Positions 11,116-22,499 are shown, counted from the first letter of the stretch. The stretch is DNA of 64,000 nucleotides from Paracoccus xiamenensis (GCF_011308835.1 NZ_JAAOHY010000006.1:158818-222817), one strand, 5' to 3'. The notes: generated by a model not told the origin, from the letters alone. Program-made: numbers and translations.

Positions 11116-11138
11116 CGGGGGCGGGCGTCCGCCCCCCG
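11116..11138 (+). other. GC-rich hairpin inside the nuo operon
   Basis: In the 208-bp gap before the second four-cysteine gene, CGGGGGCGG pairs with CCGCCCCCCG around a short GCGT loop (one bulged C). No T-run follows, so it does not look like a strong intrinsic terminator. It could be an mRNA-stabilising or processing hairpin that sets the level of the distal genes nuoK-N. Confidence 0.4.
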
Positions 11139-11166
11139 ACTCAATAAGCAAGCGAAAGCGGGGGCA

Positions 11167-11685
11167 ATGGCCTTCACAAGGGACAAGCGAGCGATGGGAC
11201 GAACCGCAGGGGCAGCACTGGCGCTGTGCCTGACGGCTGTGTCTGCGTCTGCGCTGACGCCCCTGCCGCCCTGCAACGGTGACATCGAATCCGGGATGCG
11301 CGTCAGCAATGCCGAAAGCTTCGGCTATTACGGCAGCGGATTCGCGACCGAAGACTATGCCAATGCGTTGGAGGACGACGCCGGCGCGGATGGTGTCTAT
11401 GACTATCTCGACGTGCCTGTCGGCGACCTTGCTCGGTTCTCGGGCTATCGGGTGATTGATTGCAAATCCGGTGAGTTTCTGGCCATCAGCCACTTCGGCG
11501 AAGCCGGCGCGCAGCGGCTGACCGCGACCGAATTCCTGCGCAGCAAAGTGCAGGAAGAAAAGCCGATCTCTCTTGCCGATGTGCGCCGCGCCGCAGAGGC
11601 ACTGTACAAGGGCCTGGACGTCGCGATCCTGACCCTGCGCGAAACCGAACAGACCTGCTCTTGCAAGAATTATGGCGGCCAATAG
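11167..11685 (+). CDS. Four-cysteine secreted protein, second of a related pair
   Basis: A 172-residue protein with a signal peptide (GAALALCLTAVSASA, cleavage near SASA). ATG 11167 is preceded by GGGGG at a good distance; ATG 11194 is an alternative. The mature part repeats the pattern of the preceding lipoprotein: LPPC near its start, YRVIDCKSG in the middle, ATEFL, and a terminal CSCKNYGG. It lacks the lipobox of its relative. Two disulfides are plausible. Lies 57 bp upstream of nuoK in the same direction. Function unknown. Confidence 0.72.
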   Translation: MAFTRDKRAMGRTAGAALALCLTAVSASALTPLPPCNGDIESGMRVSNAESFGYYGSGFATEDYANALEDDAGADGVYDYLDVPVGDLARFSGYRVIDCKSGEFLAISHFGEAGAQRLTATEFLRSKVQEEKPISLADVRRAAEALYKGLDVAILTLRETEQTCSCKNYGGQ

Positions 11686-12048
<363 letters not shown>

Positions 12049-12055
12049 GACAGAC

Positions 12056-14236
12056 ATGGCACAGTTCATCCTGTTTGCGCCCCTGATCGGCGCGCTGATC
12101 GCGGGCTTCGGCTGGCGCACCATCGGCGAACAAGCCGCCCAATACCTGACCACCGGTATCCTGTTCGTCTGCTGCCTGCTCAGCTGGATCGTCTTCCTGG
12201 GCTTTGACGGCGTCACCCAGCATATCCCGGTGCTGGACTGGGTCGTGGCCGGGGATTTCGTGTCGCAATGGGCGATCCGGCTGGACCGGCTGACGGCGAT
12301 CATGCTGATCGTGGTCACCACCGTCTCGGCGCTGGTTCACCTGTATTCGATCGGCTACATGGCCCATGACGACAACTGGGACCATTCCGAGCATTACAAG
12401 GCGCGTTTCTTCGCCTATCTATCCTTCTTCACCTTTGCCATGCTGATGCTGGTGACGGCGGATAACCTGCTGCAGATGTTCTTCGGCTGGGAAGGCGTGG
12501 GCGTCGCGTCCTATCTGCTGATCGGTTTCTACTACAAGAAGCCCTCGGCCAATGCGGCGGCGATGAAGGCGTTTATCGTCAACCGCGTCGGCGATTTCGG
12601 TTTCCTTCTGGGCATCTTCGGGCTGTGGTGGCTGACCGGCACCGTGGTGTTTGACGAGATCTTCGCGCAAGTGCCGGCGATTGCCGAAACCAACGTGCAT
12701 TTCCTGTGGACTGACTGGAACGCGGCGAACCTGCTGGGTGTGCTGCTGTTCATCGGCGCGATGGGGAAATCGGCGCAGCTGCTTCTGCACACCTGGCTGC
12801 CGGACGCGATGGAGGGCCCGACGCCGGTGTCGGCGCTGATCCACGCCGCGACCATGGTGACCGCGGGCGTTTTCCTGGTCTGCCGGATGTCGCCGCTGTA
12901 TGAATTTGCCAGCGATGCGCGTCTGTTCATCACCATCATCGGGGCCTGCACGGCATTCTTCGCCGCGACCGTGGGTCTGGTCCAGAACGACATCAAGCGC
13001 GTCATCGCCTATTCGACCTGTTCGCAGCTGGGCTATATGTTCGTGGCGGCCGGTGTCGGCGTTTATTCGGCGGCGATGTTCCACCTGCTGACGCACGCAT
13101 TCTTCAAGGCGATGCTGTTTCTTGGTGCGGGTTCGGTCATCCACGCGATGCATCATGAACAGGATCTGCGGAACTATGGCGGGCTGCGCAAGAAGATCCC
13201 GCTGACCTTCTGGGCCATGCTGATCGGCACGCTGGCCATTACCGGCGTCGGCATCCCGCTGACCACCATCGGCTTTGCCGGCTTCCTGTCCAAGGACGCC
13301 ATCATTGAAAGCGCATGGGTCGGCAACGGCTTTGCCTTCTGGATGCTGGTGATCGCGGCGGGCATGACCAGCTTCTACAGCTGGCGGCTGATGTTCATGA
13401 CCTTCTGGGGCACGCCGCGCGGCGACCACCACGCCCATGACCACGCCCATGAATCGCCTGCCGTGATGACCGTGCCGCTTGGCGTGCTGGCGGTTGGCGC
13501 CATCTTCTCGGGCATGCTCTGGTATGGCGATTTCTTCGGCGACCGGGTGAACCAGTTCTTCCATATCGGTGGGGCGCAGGCGCAAGCTGCCGAGCATGGT
13601 GAGGCCGCGCCGGCAGAGCACGGTGAAGCCGCGCCCGGCGAAGCCGCATCGGCCGAACATGGCGAAGCCGCCCCTGCAGAACAGGCCGTGGCCGACACCG
13701 CGACCGAAGGCGAACATGCCGCCGCGCCCGCCACTGACGGCGAACACGCGGCTGACGGCCATGTCCGCACCGACGTGCCCACGCCGGTCGGTGGTGCGAT
13801 CTATCTTCACCCCGACAACCACATGATCCACGAGGCCCATGAGGCGCCGAAATGGGTGAAGGTGTCGCCCTTCATCGCCATGCTGATCGGCCTGTTCACG
13901 GCATGGATGATGTATATCCGTTACCCCGAGGCGCCGGCGAAGCTGGCCGCGACGCAGCGCCCGCTTTACAATTTCCTGCTGAACAAATGGTACTTCGACG
14001 AGATCTACGACCGCGCCTTCGTGCGGCCGACCCTGTGGCTGGGCCGCGCGCTCTGGACCGGGGGGGATGGGCGTGTCATCGACGGCGCGATCAATGGCGT
14101 GGCCATGGGGCTGATCCCGCGGCTGACCCGTTTCGCTGGCCGGATGCAGTCGGGCTATTTGTTCCACTATGCCTTCGCGATGGTGTTGGGGATCGTGGCG
14201 CTGCTGATCTGGGTCATGGCGCGGGGGAGCATGTAA
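12056..14236 (+). CDS. nuoL: NADH-quinone oxidoreductase subunit L
   Basis: ND5-type proton-pumping subunit of complex I with the long lateral helix, 726 residues. The antiporter-like core has [16 protein letters not shown] and conserved lysines in the membrane helices. Two unusual loops are present: a His-rich stretch ([10 protein letters not shown]) near residue 465, and an Ala/Glu/His-rich insertion at about 506-575 containing three copies of EHGEAAP (starting at 513, 521 and 534). The insertion lies between the membrane core and the C-terminal lateral helix. The core is intact, so the protein should be functional. Confidence 0.97.
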   Translation: MAQFILFAPLIGALIAGFGWRTIGEQAAQYLTTGILFVCCLLSWIVFLGFDGVTQHIPVLDWVVAGDFVSQWAIRLDRLTAIMLIVVTTVSALVHLYSIGYMAHDDNWDHSEHYKARFFAYLSFFTFAMLMLVTADNLLQMFFGWEGVGVASYLLIGFYYKKPSANAAAMKAFIVNRVGDFGFLLGIFGLWWLTGTVVFDEIFAQVPAIAETNVHFLWTDWNAANLLGVLLFIGAMGKSAQLLLHTWLPDAMEGPTPVSALIHAATMVTAGVFLVCRMSPLYEFASDARLFITIIGACTAFFAATVGLVQNDIKRVIAYSTCSQLGYMFVAAGVGVYSAAMFHLLTHAFFKAMLFLGAGSVIHAMHHEQDLRNYGGLRKKIPLTFWAMLIGTLAITGVGIPLTTIGFAGFLSKDAIIESAWVGNGFAFWMLVIAAGMTSFYSWRLMFMTFWGTPRGDHHAHDHAHESPAVMTVPLGVLAVGAIFSGMLWYGDFFGDRVNQFFHIGGAQAQAAEHGEAAPAEHGEAAPGEAASAEHGEAAPAEQAVADTATEGEHAAAPATDGEHAADGHVRTDVPTPVGGAIYLHPDNHMIHEAHEAPKWVKVSPFIAMLIGLFTAWMMYIRYPEAPAKLAATQRPLYNFLLNKWYFDEIYDRAFVRPTLWLGRALWTGGDGRVIDGAINGVAMGLIPRLTRFAGRMQSGYLFHYAFAMVLGIVALLIWVMARGSM

Positions 14237-14237
14237 G

Positions 14238-15821
14238 ATGAGCAATATCCTCTCGATCATCACCTTCCTGCCGCTGGTCGCGGCGCTGATCCTGGCCGTG
14301 TTCCTGCGCGGCGATGATGAGGCGTCGAACCGTAACGCCAAGTGGCTGGCGCTGATTGCCACCACGGCGACTTTCCTGATTTCGCTGACGGTTCTGTTCG
14401 GCTTCGATCCGGCCAATACCGGGTTCCAGTTCGTCGAGGACCGCAACTGGATCATGGGCCTGCGCTACAAGATGGGCGTCGACGGGATTTCGATCCTGTT
14501 CGTCATGCTGACCACCTTCCTGATGCCGATCACCATCCTGTCGACCTGGGATGTGAGCACGCGCGTCAAGGAATACATGATTGCCTTCCTGGTGCTGGAA
14601 GGGCTGATGATCGGCGTCTTCACGGCGCTGGATCTGATCCTGTTCTACCTGTTCTTCGAAGCCGGCCTGATCCCGATGTTCCTGATCATCGGCATCTGGG
14701 GCGGTCAGAACCGCATCTATGCGGCGTTCAAGTTCTTCCTGTATACCTTCCTCGGCTCGGTTCTGATGCTGGTCGCCATGGTGGTGATGTATCGCGCCGC
14801 CGGGACCACGGATATTGAACAGCTGCTGGCTTTCGACTTCTCTTCCGAGCCGCTGCATTTCCTGGGCTGGACGATCTTCGGCGGGCTGCAGACCGTGCTG
14901 TTCCTGGCCTTCTTTGCCAGCTTTGCGGTGAAGATGCCGATGTGGCCGGTGCACACCTGGTTGCCGGACGCCCACGTTCAGGCCCCGACCGCGGGTTCGG
15001 TCGTGCTGGCGGCGGTGCTGCTGAAAATGGGCGGTTACGGCTTCCTGCGCTTCAGCCTGCCGATGTTCCCGGTCGCGTCCGATCTTCTCCAGCCGGTCGT
15101 CTTCTGGCTGTCGGCCATCGCCATCGTCTATACCTCGCTGGTGGCACTGGCCCAGTCCGACATGAAGAAGCTGATCGCCTATTCGTCCGTCGCGCATATG
15201 GGTTACGTGACCATGGGCATCTTCGCCGCCAATCAGGTCGGCGTTGATGGCGCGATCTTCCAGATGCTGAGCCACGGCTTTATTTCCGGCGCGCTGTTCC
15301 TGCTGGTCGGCGTCATCTATGACCGCATGCACACGCGCGAGATCGACGCCTATGGCGGTCTGGTGAACCGGATGCCGAAATACGCGCTGGTGTTCATGTT
15401 CTTCACCATGGCGAATGTCGGCCTTCCCGGCACCTCGGGTTTCGTGGGCGAATTCCTGACCCTGCTGGGCACCTTCCGCGAAAACACGTGGGTTGCGCTG
15501 ATTGCGACCACGGGGGTCATCTTCTCGGCCGGTTATGCGCTGTGGTTGTATCGCCGCGTGACGCTGGGCGCGCTGGTGAAGGAAAGCCTGAAGACAATCA
15601 CCGACATGACCGCGCGCGAGCGCTGGATCTTCGTGCCGCTGATCGTCATGACGCTGTGGCTGGGAATCTATCCGCGCGTCGTCACCGACATCACCGGGCC
15701 CAGCGTCGATGCGATGCTGACCCAGATGCATGCCGCCACCGAAGGCATGCCCGAAGACCCGGCCGCGTATCGCGTGGTCGAGGCAACGACCGGCGCCGAT
15801 ACGGCCGCCGCCGCGCACTGA
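14238..15821 (+). CDS. nuoM: NADH-quinone oxidoreductase subunit M
   Basis: ND4-type proton-pumping subunit of complex I, 527 residues, about 14 membrane helices. The signature [17 protein letters not shown] and the following lysine-containing helix ([11 protein letters not shown]) are present, as is [12 protein letters not shown] further on. Starts 1 bp after the nuoL stop. No unusual features. Confidence 0.98.
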   Translation: MSNILSIITFLPLVAALILAVFLRGDDEASNRNAKWLALIATTATFLISLTVLFGFDPANTGFQFVEDRNWIMGLRYKMGVDGISILFVMLTTFLMPITILSTWDVSTRVKEYMIAFLVLEGLMIGVFTALDLILFYLFFEAGLIPMFLIIGIWGGQNRIYAAFKFFLYTFLGSVLMLVAMVVMYRAAGTTDIEQLLAFDFSSEPLHFLGWTIFGGLQTVLFLAFFASFAVKMPMWPVHTWLPDAHVQAPTAGSVVLAAVLLKMGGYGFLRFSLPMFPVASDLLQPVVFWLSAIAIVYTSLVALAQSDMKKLIAYSSVAHMGYVTMGIFAANQVGVDGAIFQMLSHGFISGALFLLVGVIYDRMHTREIDAYGGLVNRMPKYALVFMFFTMANVGLPGTSGFVGEFLTLLGTFRENTWVALIATTGVIFSAGYALWLYRRVTLGALVKESLKTITDMTARERWIFVPLIVMTLWLGIYPRVVTDITGPSVDAMLTQMHAATEGMPEDPAAYRVVEATTGADTAAAAH

Positions 15822-15831
15822 GAGGACCGTC

Positions 15832-17325
15832 ATGACTTCGCTCGACTTCACGATCATCATGCCGGAAACCCTGCTGGCGGCCTATGCGCTGCTGGCGCTG
15901 CTGGCAGGGGCCTATTTCGGCAAGGACCGCATCGCCGGTACGCTGCTTTGGACCACGGTCGCGGCCTTTCTGGTGCTGGCCTTCTATATCGGCGTCGGCC
16001 GCGTGACCGAGGGCGCCGCCTTCTTCGGCATGTTCGTCGCTGACGGCTTTGCGCGTTTCTGCAAGATCCTGATCCTGACCGCCGCCGCCGCCGTTCTGGC
16101 GATGAGCGCGGATTACATGCAGCGCCGCAATGCGCTGCGTTTCGAATATCCGGTGCTGATCGCGCTGTCGGTTCTGGGCATGATGGTCATGGTCTCGGCC
16201 GCTGACCTTCTGACCCTGTATCTGGGGCTGGAACTGCAGTCGCTGGCGCTTTACGTCGTCGCCGCCATGCGCCGCGAATCCAGCAAATCCTCGGAAGCGG
16301 GCCTGAAATATTTCGTGCTCGGCTCTCTTAGCTCTGGCCTGCTGCTGTATGGTGCCTCGCTGATCTATGGTTTTGCCGGCACAACCAGCTTCTCGGGTAT
16401 CATCGACGTGGTGCAGGGCGGCACGCTGCCGGTCGGGCTGCTGTTCGGCATGGTCTTCGTGATCGTGGGCCTTGCCTTCAAGGTCAGCGCGGTGCCCTTC
16501 CACATGTGGACGCCGGATGTCTATGAAGGTTCGCCCACGCCGGTCACCGCCTTCTTCGCCACCGCGCCCAAGGTTGCCGCCATGGCGCTGCTGGCCCGCG
16601 TGTTGACCGATGCCTTCGGCCGGGTGCCGGGGGATTGGGGCCAGATCATTGCGGTGCTGGCGCTGCTGTCGATGTTCCTCGGCTCGATCGCGGGGATCGG
16701 GCAGACCAACATCAAGCGCCTGATGGCCTATTCCTCGATCGCGCATATGGGCTTTGCGCTGATGGGTCTGGCCGCTGGCACGGCTGTCGGCGTGCAGGCG
16801 ATGCTGCTGTACATGGCCATCTATGCGGTCATGAACGTGGGCGTTTTCGCCTGGATCCTGTCGCTGGAACGCGACGGCCAGCCGGTCACCGACCTGGCGG
16901 CGCTGAACCAGTTCGCACGGGCCGAGCCGGTCAAGGCGATGGCGGTGCTGATCCTGTTCTTCAGCCTTGCCGGTGTGCCGCCGATGCTGGGCTTCTTCGC
17001 CAAGCTGGGCGTGCTGAATGCGGCCGTCGATGCGGGCATGGGATGGCTGGCGGTGGCGGGTGTGATCGCCTCGGTCATCGGCGCGTTCTACTACCTGCGT
17101 ATCGTCTATTACATGTATTTCGGGGCCGAGACCGACCCCGTGGGCAGCCGCATGGGCCCGGTGTCCTATACGATGCTGATCGCGTCGGCGGTGGCGGTGC
17201 TGCTGGGGGCGATTACCATGTTCGGGGTCGACCGGGCGGCGGAGCGTGCCGCGGAATCGCTGATGATCGTGGATGCGCATCCCGCGGGTGGCGCGGTTGC
17301 CACCGCGACCCAACCCATTGACTGA
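15832..17325 (+). CDS. nuoN: NADH-quinone oxidoreductase subunit N
   Basis: ND2-type proton-pumping subunit of complex I, 497 residues. [17 protein letters not shown] and the [12 protein letters not shown] segment are typical. The ATG at 15832 is chosen because the in-frame upstream extension lies inside nuoM. This is the last complex I gene of the operon. Its stop is overlapped by the probable TTG start of birA, so birA, coaX and rnj may be read from the same transcript. Confidence 0.97.
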   Translation: MTSLDFTIIMPETLLAAYALLALLAGAYFGKDRIAGTLLWTTVAAFLVLAFYIGVGRVTEGAAFFGMFVADGFARFCKILILTAAAAVLAMSADYMQRRNALRFEYPVLIALSVLGMMVMVSAADLLTLYLGLELQSLALYVVAAMRRESSKSSEAGLKYFVLGSLSSGLLLYGASLIYGFAGTTSFSGIIDVVQGGTLPVGLLFGMVFVIVGLAFKVSAVPFHMWTPDVYEGSPTPVTAFFATAPKVAAMALLARVLTDAFGRVPGDWGQIIAVLALLSMFLGSIAGIGQTNIKRLMAYSSIAHMGFALMGLAAGTAVGVQAMLLYMAIYAVMNVGVFAWILSLERDGQPVTDLAALNQFARAEPVKAMAVLILFFSLAGVPPMLGFFAKLGVLNAAVDAGMGWLAVAGVIASVIGAFYYLRIVYYMYFGAETDPVGSRMGPVSYTMLIASAVAVLLGAITMFGVDRAAERAAESLMIVDAHPAGGAVATATQPID

Positions 17326-18070
17326 TCCGCATCTCTGGCCCGAGGGCGTAGCGCGGCATGTCCTGCCGCGCAGCCCCTCCACCAATGCCGAGGCGCTGCG
17401 CATGACCGCGCAGATGGCGGGCAAGGCCTGGATCATCACCCATGACCAATATCAGGGGCGCGGCCGTCGAGGCCGCGCCTGGGCTATGCCGCGGGGGAAC
17501 TTCGCCGGCTCGTTGGCGCTGCGGCCCGAGGGCGATCCCGGACAGGCGGCGCTGTATTCTTTTGTCGCGGCGCTGGCGCTGTATGACGCGCTGACTGCGG
17601 CCTGCGGGCCGGCGGCGCGGCTGGCGCTGAAATGGCCCAATGATGTGCTGCTGAATGGCGGCAAGGTCGCGGGCATCCTGCTGGAAAGCGCGGGGCAGGG
17701 GGCGCGGGTCTCGGGGCTGGCGGTGGGCATCGGGGTGAACCTTGCAGCCGCCCCACCCGCCGATCCAGGCGCGGCATTTGCGCCCGTCAGCGTCGCGGGC
17801 GAAACCGGCCTGACGATCCCGGCCGAGGAGTTCCTGGACCTGCTGGCCCCTGCCTTCGCGGCTTGGGAGGCACGTTTCCTGACCGAGGGGTTCGGCCCCA
17901 TTCGCGAGGCATTCCTCGCCCGTGCCGCCCGCCTGGGCGAGACCATCATCGCCCGCACCGGCACCACGGAACTGACCGGCCGGTTCGAAGGCATCGACCA
18001 GACCGGCGCGCTGATCCTGACCACCGCCGCAGGCCGTCAGGCCGTGCCGGCCGCAGATGTGTTCTTCTGA
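17318..18070 (+). CDS. birA: Biotin--[acetyl-CoA carboxylase] ligase
   Basis: Transfers biotin to the carboxyl carrier protein of acetyl-CoA carboxylase and related enzymes through biotinyl-AMP. Visible motifs are the ATP/biotin loop [29 protein letters not shown], and the C-terminal beta domain ([16 protein letters not shown]). There is no N-terminal helix-turn-helix, so it is a monofunctional ligase without the repressor domain of E. coli BirA. TTG 17318 overlapping the nuoN stop gives 250 residues beginning with [11 protein letters not shown]. An ATG at 17273 would extend 15 residues into nuoN. Start uncertain. Confidence 0.93.
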   Translation: MTDPHLWPEGVARHVLPRSPSTNAEALRMTAQMAGKAWIITHDQYQGRGRRGRAWAMPRGNFAGSLALRPEGDPGQAALYSFVAALALYDALTAACGPAARLALKWPNDVLLNGGKVAGILLESAGQGARVSGLAVGIGVNLAAAPPADPGAAFAPVSVAGETGLTIPAEEFLDLLAPAFAAWEARFLTEGFGPIREAFLARAARLGETIIARTGTTELTGRFEGIDQTGALILTTAAGRQAVPAADVFF

Positions 18071-18849
18071 TGCTGCTGTGTATTGATACCGGCAATACCA
18101 ACACCGTTTTTTCCATCTGGGACGGCGAGAAATTCCTGTCGCATTGGCGTATCGCCACCGACCACAAGCGCACGGCGGACGAATATTTCGTCTGGCTGCA
18201 GACGCTGATCTCGCTGCGCCATTTCGAACTGGATATCGACAGCTGCATCATTTCGTCCACGGTGCCGCGCGTGGTCTTCAACCTGCGGGTGCTGTGCAAC
18301 CGCTATTTCAACACCCGCCCGCTGGTCGTCGGCAAGCCCGACTGCCTGCTGCCCGCCCTGCCGCGCGTCGATGCGGGCGCGACCGTGGGGCCCGACCGCA
18401 TCGTGAACACCTGGGCGGCCCATGCCCGCCATGGCGGCAGCCTGATCGTGGTCGATTTCGGCACCGCCACCACCTTTGACGTGGCCGATACCGATGGCGC
18501 ATATATCGGGGGCATTATCGCGCCGGGCGTGAACCTGTCGCTTGAGGCGCTGCATATGGGCGCGGCCTCGCTTCCGCATGTCGATGTGACCCGTCCCGAA
18601 CGGGTCATCGGCAGCAATACGGTCGCCTGTATCCAGTCCGGCATCTTCTGGGGCTATATCGGTCTGGTCGAAGGGCTTATCACCAAGATCCGGGGTGAAC
18701 GTGACCGGCCGATGAAAGTTATCGCAACCGGAGGCCTGGCTCCGTTGTTCGAACAGGGGACGGATGTTTTCGACAGCGTCGAAGAGGATCTGACCGTCCA
18801 CGGATTGCAGCTTATTTATGATTTCAACAAGGAGGCGGGGAATGTCTGA
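18070..18849 (+). CDS. coaX: Type III pantothenate kinase
   Basis: First step of coenzyme A synthesis, phosphorylating pantothenate. The ASKHA-type fold shows the phosphate loop CIDTGNTNTVFSIWDG at the N-terminus and VVDFGTATTFDVAD in the middle. 259 residues, normal for CoaX. ATG 18070 overlaps the birA stop (TGATG), and the 3' end overlaps rnj by 8 bp, so birA-coaX-rnj is one translationally coupled unit, an arrangement common in alphaproteobacteria. Confidence 0.96.
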   Translation: MLLCIDTGNTNTVFSIWDGEKFLSHWRIATDHKRTADEYFVWLQTLISLRHFELDIDSCIISSTVPRVVFNLRVLCNRYFNTRPLVVGKPDCLLPALPRVDAGATVGPDRIVNTWAAHARHGGSLIVVDFGTATTFDVADTDGAYIGGIIAPGVNLSLEALHMGAASLPHVDVTRPERVIGSNTVACIQSGIFWGYIGLVEGLITKIRGERDRPMKVIATGGLAPLFEQGTDVFDSVEEDLTVHGLQLIYDFNKEAGNV

Positions 18850-20515
18850 CCGTCTGATCTATCTGCCGCTGGGCGGCGCGGGCGAAATTGGCATGAACGC
18901 CTATGTCTATGGCTATGGCCAGCCGGGCAAGGAACGGCTGATCGTCGTAGACCTGGGCGTGACGTTTGGCGACATGGACTCGACGCCGGGCATCGACCTG
19001 ATCATGGCCGATACCGCATGGCTGACGGCGAACAAGGACCGCATCGACGCGATCTTCATCACCCATGCGCATGAGGACCATGTCGGCGCCCTTGGCCTGT
19101 TGTGGGACCGGATCGGCGCGCCGATCCATTGCCGCAAGTTCACCGGCGCACTGGCGCGGATGAAGATGGAGGAACGCGGCCTGCCGACCGACGCAATCAA
19201 CATCCATGAACCACGCCCCGCGGTGGTCGAGGCTGGCCCGTTCACGGTTCAATTCGTGCCGATCAGCCACTCGATTCCTGAAAGCTCGGCCCTGATCATC
19301 GATACGCCGGCCGGCCGGATCGTCCATACCGGCGATTTCAAGCTGGATGGCACCCCGGTCGTGGGCGAGGCCTTCGACCCGATCCTGTGGCACGAAATCG
19401 CCCGCGAAGGTGACGGTGTGAAGGTGCTGACCTGCGATTCCACCAATGTCTTCAGCACCCATCCCGGCCGGTCAGAGGCGATGCTGGCCAATCCGCTGCT
19501 GGAATTCGTCATGGCTCAGCCGAACATGGTGGTGGCGACGACCTTCGCGTCCAACGTCGCGCGTCTGAAGACGCTGGCAGACGCCGCCATTGCCGCTGAC
19601 CGCAAGGTTTGCCTGCTGGGCCGCGCCATGCGCAAGATGGTCAATACTGCGCAGGAAACCGGCATCCTGACCAACTTCCCCAAAACCATCTCGCCCGAGG
19701 AAGCGGCCGATCTGCCGCGCAACAAGGTGATGCTGATCGCCACCGGCAGCCAGGGCGAACGCCGCGCGGCCACCGCGCAGCTGGCGCGCGGCAGCTATCT
19801 GGGGCTGAAGCTGCGCGAAGGCGACAGCTTCCTGTTCAGCTCGCGCACCATTCCGGGTAATGAGCGGGGCGTGATCCGCATCATGAACCAGTTTTCCTAT
19901 CTGGGCGTCGACGTGTTCGACCCCGATGACGGCACCTATCACGTCTCGGGCCATGCCAACCGGCCGGATCTGGAAGCGGTCCATGACCTGTTGAAGCCGA
20001 AGATGCTGATCCCGATGCATGGCGAGCACATGCATCTGCGCGAACATGTCAATATCGGCCGCGCCAAGGGGATCGCCTCGATCGTGGCGACCAATGGTCA
20101 GATGATCGACATTACCGGCGACAAGCCACACCATACGGAAGAAGTCGATCACGGTCGGATCTACCTGGATGGCTCGGTCCTGATCGGGGCGATGGACGGG
20201 GTCGTGCGTGACCGCATTCGCATGGCGCTGAACGGAAGTGCCCTTGTCAGCGTGATCGTCGATGAAAACGACAGCCCCTTCCCGGATGCCTGGGTCGAGC
20301 TGATGGGCCTGCCGGAAAAGGGCCGCTCGAACACGCCCGTGGCCCAGCAGATCGAGACCGAGCTGGCCGAGTTCCTGGAACGCGCCGACGCCAAGACCGT
20401 CGCCGACGATCAGAAACTGGAAGAGGCGGTGAAGAAAATCACCCGCCAGGTCGCCATGGAAGAAATCGGCAAGAAGCCCGAGGTAACGGCGATCATCAGC
20501 CGGCTGGCGCCGTAA
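18842..20515 (+). CDS. rnj: Ribonuclease J
   Basis: Metallo-beta-lactamase/beta-CASP nuclease with 5' exonuclease and endonuclease activity on RNA, involved in rRNA maturation and mRNA turnover. The zinc-binding motif THAHEDHVG is near residue 75. The beta-CASP part and the C-terminal domain follow (HGEHMHLREH; TEEVDHGRIYLDG). 557 residues is typical for alphaproteobacteria. The ATG at 18842 lies inside the end of coaX, with an AAGGAGG Shine-Dalgarno just before it. Confidence 0.95.
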   Translation: MSDRLIYLPLGGAGEIGMNAYVYGYGQPGKERLIVVDLGVTFGDMDSTPGIDLIMADTAWLTANKDRIDAIFITHAHEDHVGALGLLWDRIGAPIHCRKFTGALARMKMEERGLPTDAINIHEPRPAVVEAGPFTVQFVPISHSIPESSALIIDTPAGRIVHTGDFKLDGTPVVGEAFDPILWHEIAREGDGVKVLTCDSTNVFSTHPGRSEAMLANPLLEFVMAQPNMVVATTFASNVARLKTLADAAIAADRKVCLLGRAMRKMVNTAQETGILTNFPKTISPEEAADLPRNKVMLIATGSQGERRAATAQLARGSYLGLKLREGDSFLFSSRTIPGNERGVIRIMNQFSYLGVDVFDPDDGTYHVSGHANRPDLEAVHDLLKPKMLIPMHGEHMHLREHVNIGRAKGIASIVATNGQMIDITGDKPHHTEEVDHGRIYLDGSVLIGAMDGVVRDRIRMALNGSALVSVIVDENDSPFPDAWVELMGLPEKGRSNTPVAQQIETELAEFLERADAKTVADDQKLEEAVKKITRQVAMEEIGKKPEVTAIISRLAP

Positions 20516-20533
20516 GGGGCCACACGAATGCGC

Positions 20534-20556
20534 AGGGTGGCGAGGTTCGCCGCCCT
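20534..20556. terminator. Hairpin between convergent rnj and transporter gene
   Basis: AGGGTGGCGA pairs with TCGCCGCCCT around a GGT loop, with one G:T pair. It lies 19 bp after the rnj stop, between two convergent genes. No T-run follows, so termination by this hairpin alone is uncertain. Confidence 0.35.
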
Positions 20557-20613
20557 CGTCAGCCCATCCTGCCATTGTGAAGGCTGCTGCCGCTGGCGCG
20601 CTTTTGCTGGGGG

Positions 20614-22416
20614 CTACAGGGGGAAGGCAATCAGAAGCATCGGGACCGAGACCAGTATCACGATGACTTCCAGCGGTAGACCCATCCGCCAGTAATCGCT
20701 GAAGCGATAGCCGCCGGGGCCAAGGATCAGCGTATTGTTCTGGTGCCCGATCGGCGTCAGGAAGGCACAGGATGCCGATACCGCCACCCCCATCAGGAAT
20801 GCGTCGGCATTGACGCCAAGCTGACCTGCCAGCTGGATCGACACCGGCGCGGCAAGGATCGTCGTGGCGTTGTTGTTCAGCACGTCCGACATGAACATGG
20901 TCGTGATCATCAGCAGCGCCAGCGCAACCCAGGCTGGATAGCCCGAGGTCAGCTGCGCCAGTCCCGACGCGATCAGCGCAGATCCCCCGGTGGTTTCCAG
21001 CGCCATCCCAAGCGGGATCATCGCCCCCAGCAGCACGATGATGGGCCAGTCTACATGATCGTAAAGGTCTTCCGGCGACAGGATCTTGCCCAGCACGAAC
21101 AGCAGCAGAACCACACTGAGCGCGATGGGCATGGTGATCACGCCCATGCTGGTAAGCGCAATTGCGCCTGCGAAAATCGCAAGCGAACCCCAAAGGCGAT
21201 GTTCTTTGGTGACCTGGGTCGTGCTGCCCTGCAGCGCCAGAAGGTCACGGGGGTCAAGTGCCGCGTCGACGTTCTCCTCGGGCAGCAGCAACAGCAGCAC
21301 ATCGCCATTGCGGATGCGCTTGGTGTTCAGCTTCTCGCGCAGGGTCAGGCCCTCGCGCAGGATGCCCAGAAGCAACCCGTCGACCTCGTGGCCGCGAAAC
21401 AACCGGTCTGCCCGTCGCCCGATCAGGCGCGAACGCTGCGGCACCACTGCCTCGACCAGCACCCTGCCGCCGGCATCCAACTGGGCGCGGCGCGATTCGC
21501 CGGTGCTCTCGTCATCGTCGCCTTCTTCGGCCTCGGGATAGGCGAGGCCCTGATCGGTGCGAAACTCCTCCATCGCGTCGGGGCTGGCCTCGATGATCAG
21601 CCGGTCGCCCGTATGCAGCACGATCATCCGCGAGGTGCGGTAATAACGCGTGCCGGCGCGTTCCACCGCCAGGATCACCACGTTGCCGGCGTTATCGACG
21701 ACCTCGCCCAGCGACTTGCCGACGGCGCTGCTGGATTCGGGCAGGACAAGCTGGGTCACATAATCGCGCAGCGCTTCGCTGCTGTCGCCGCCACGCACGT
21801 CGTTGTCCCTGCGCGGGATCAGCCGCCAGCCGATCAGGGCGATGAACAGAACGCCTGCCACCGCAACCGCCCCGCCCACGGGAAGAAAGTCGAACATCTT
21901 GAAACCGTCGCCGGCTGCGCCCTCGCGGAATTGCGAAACCAGCAGGTTCGGCGGTGTCCCGATCAGCGTGGTCATGCCGCCCAGAATGGTGGCAAAGGCC
22001 AGCGGCATCAGCGTCAGCGCGGGCCTGCGCCCGGCCTTGCGCGCGGTCTGTATGTCGATCGGCATCAGGATCGCCAGTGCCGCCACGTTGTTCATGAAAC
22101 CCGAAATGGCCGCGCCAACGCCGCCCATGATCGCCACATGGGCGGGAACGGACCGCTTTTCTCCCGACAGCAGCCGGGTCAGCATCGCGACCACACCAGA
22201 GCGTTGCAGCCCGGCGGTCACGATCAGGATCAGTGCCACGGTCATGGTGGCGGGATTGGCAAAGCCGGAAAAGGTCTCCTCGGCGGGAACGATGCCGGTC
22301 AACACCCCGGCAATCAGCCCGGCGAAGGCCACGATGTCATAACGCCACCGCCCCCACAGCATCAGCGCCATCACCACGGCAAAAATCACGAAAAGCGTAA
22401 TCTGGTCGGGGGTCAT
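20614..22416 (-). CDS. SLC13/CitT-type permease with two TrkA-C domains
   Basis: A 600-residue membrane protein of the SLC13-like divalent anion:Na+ symporter superfamily. The first membrane half carries PANLLVSQ-like motifs (IGTPPNLLVSQF). Two soluble TrkA-C-type domains sit in the middle (about 205-400, with GDRLIIEASPDAM and NGDVLLLLLPEENV), followed by the second membrane half with NNNATTILAAPVS and LTPIGHQNNTLILGPGGY. The substrate cannot be read from sequence; sulfate and small dicarboxylates are known for relatives. ATG 22416 has AGGA 7 bases upstream; an in-frame GTG at 22434 is the alternative. Confidence 0.88.
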   Translation of the reverse strand: MTPDQITLFVIFAVVMALMLWGRWRYDIVAFAGLIAGVLTGIVPAEETFSGFANPATMTVALILIVTAGLQRSGVVAMLTRLLSGEKRSVPAHVAIMGGVGAAISGFMNNVAALAILMPIDIQTARKAGRRPALTLMPLAFATILGGMTTLIGTPPNLLVSQFREGAAGDGFKMFDFLPVGGAVAVAGVLFIALIGWRLIPRRDNDVRGGDSSEALRDYVTQLVLPESSSAVGKSLGEVVDNAGNVVILAVERAGTRYYRTSRMIVLHTGDRLIIEASPDAMEEFRTDQGLAYPEAEEGDDDESTGESRRAQLDAGGRVLVEAVVPQRSRLIGRRADRLFRGHEVDGLLLGILREGLTLREKLNTKRIRNGDVLLLLLPEENVDAALDPRDLLALQGSTTQVTKEHRLWGSLAIFAGAIALTSMGVITMPIALSVVLLLFVLGKILSPEDLYDHVDWPIIVLLGAMIPLGMALETTGGSALIASGLAQLTSGYPAWVALALLMITTMFMSDVLNNNATTILAAPVSIQLAGQLGVNADAFLMGVAVSASCAFLTPIGHQNNTLILGPGGYRFSDYWRMGLPLEVIVILVSVPMLLIAFPL

Positions 22417-22499
22417 GGGTACATCCTGCTGCACGTTTGCATTTCTGTCACGCCCATGCGGGCTTGACCAGAGCGGCCAGTCCGGGGCACAGGTCGCCC

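Noticed and set aside
12419..14455. Long antisense frame opposite nuoL (678 codons)
   Set aside because: Typical antisense open frame of GC-rich coding DNA. The + strand gene is a certain complex I subunit and the antisense product has no family resemblance.
14214..17439. Antisense frames opposite nuoM and nuoN
   Set aside because: Same reason: high-GC shadows with Arg/His/Gln-rich composition.
20743..22467. 574-codon + strand frame opposite the SLC13-type transporter
   Set aside because: The - strand gene has clear transporter motifs; the + frame is its shadow.
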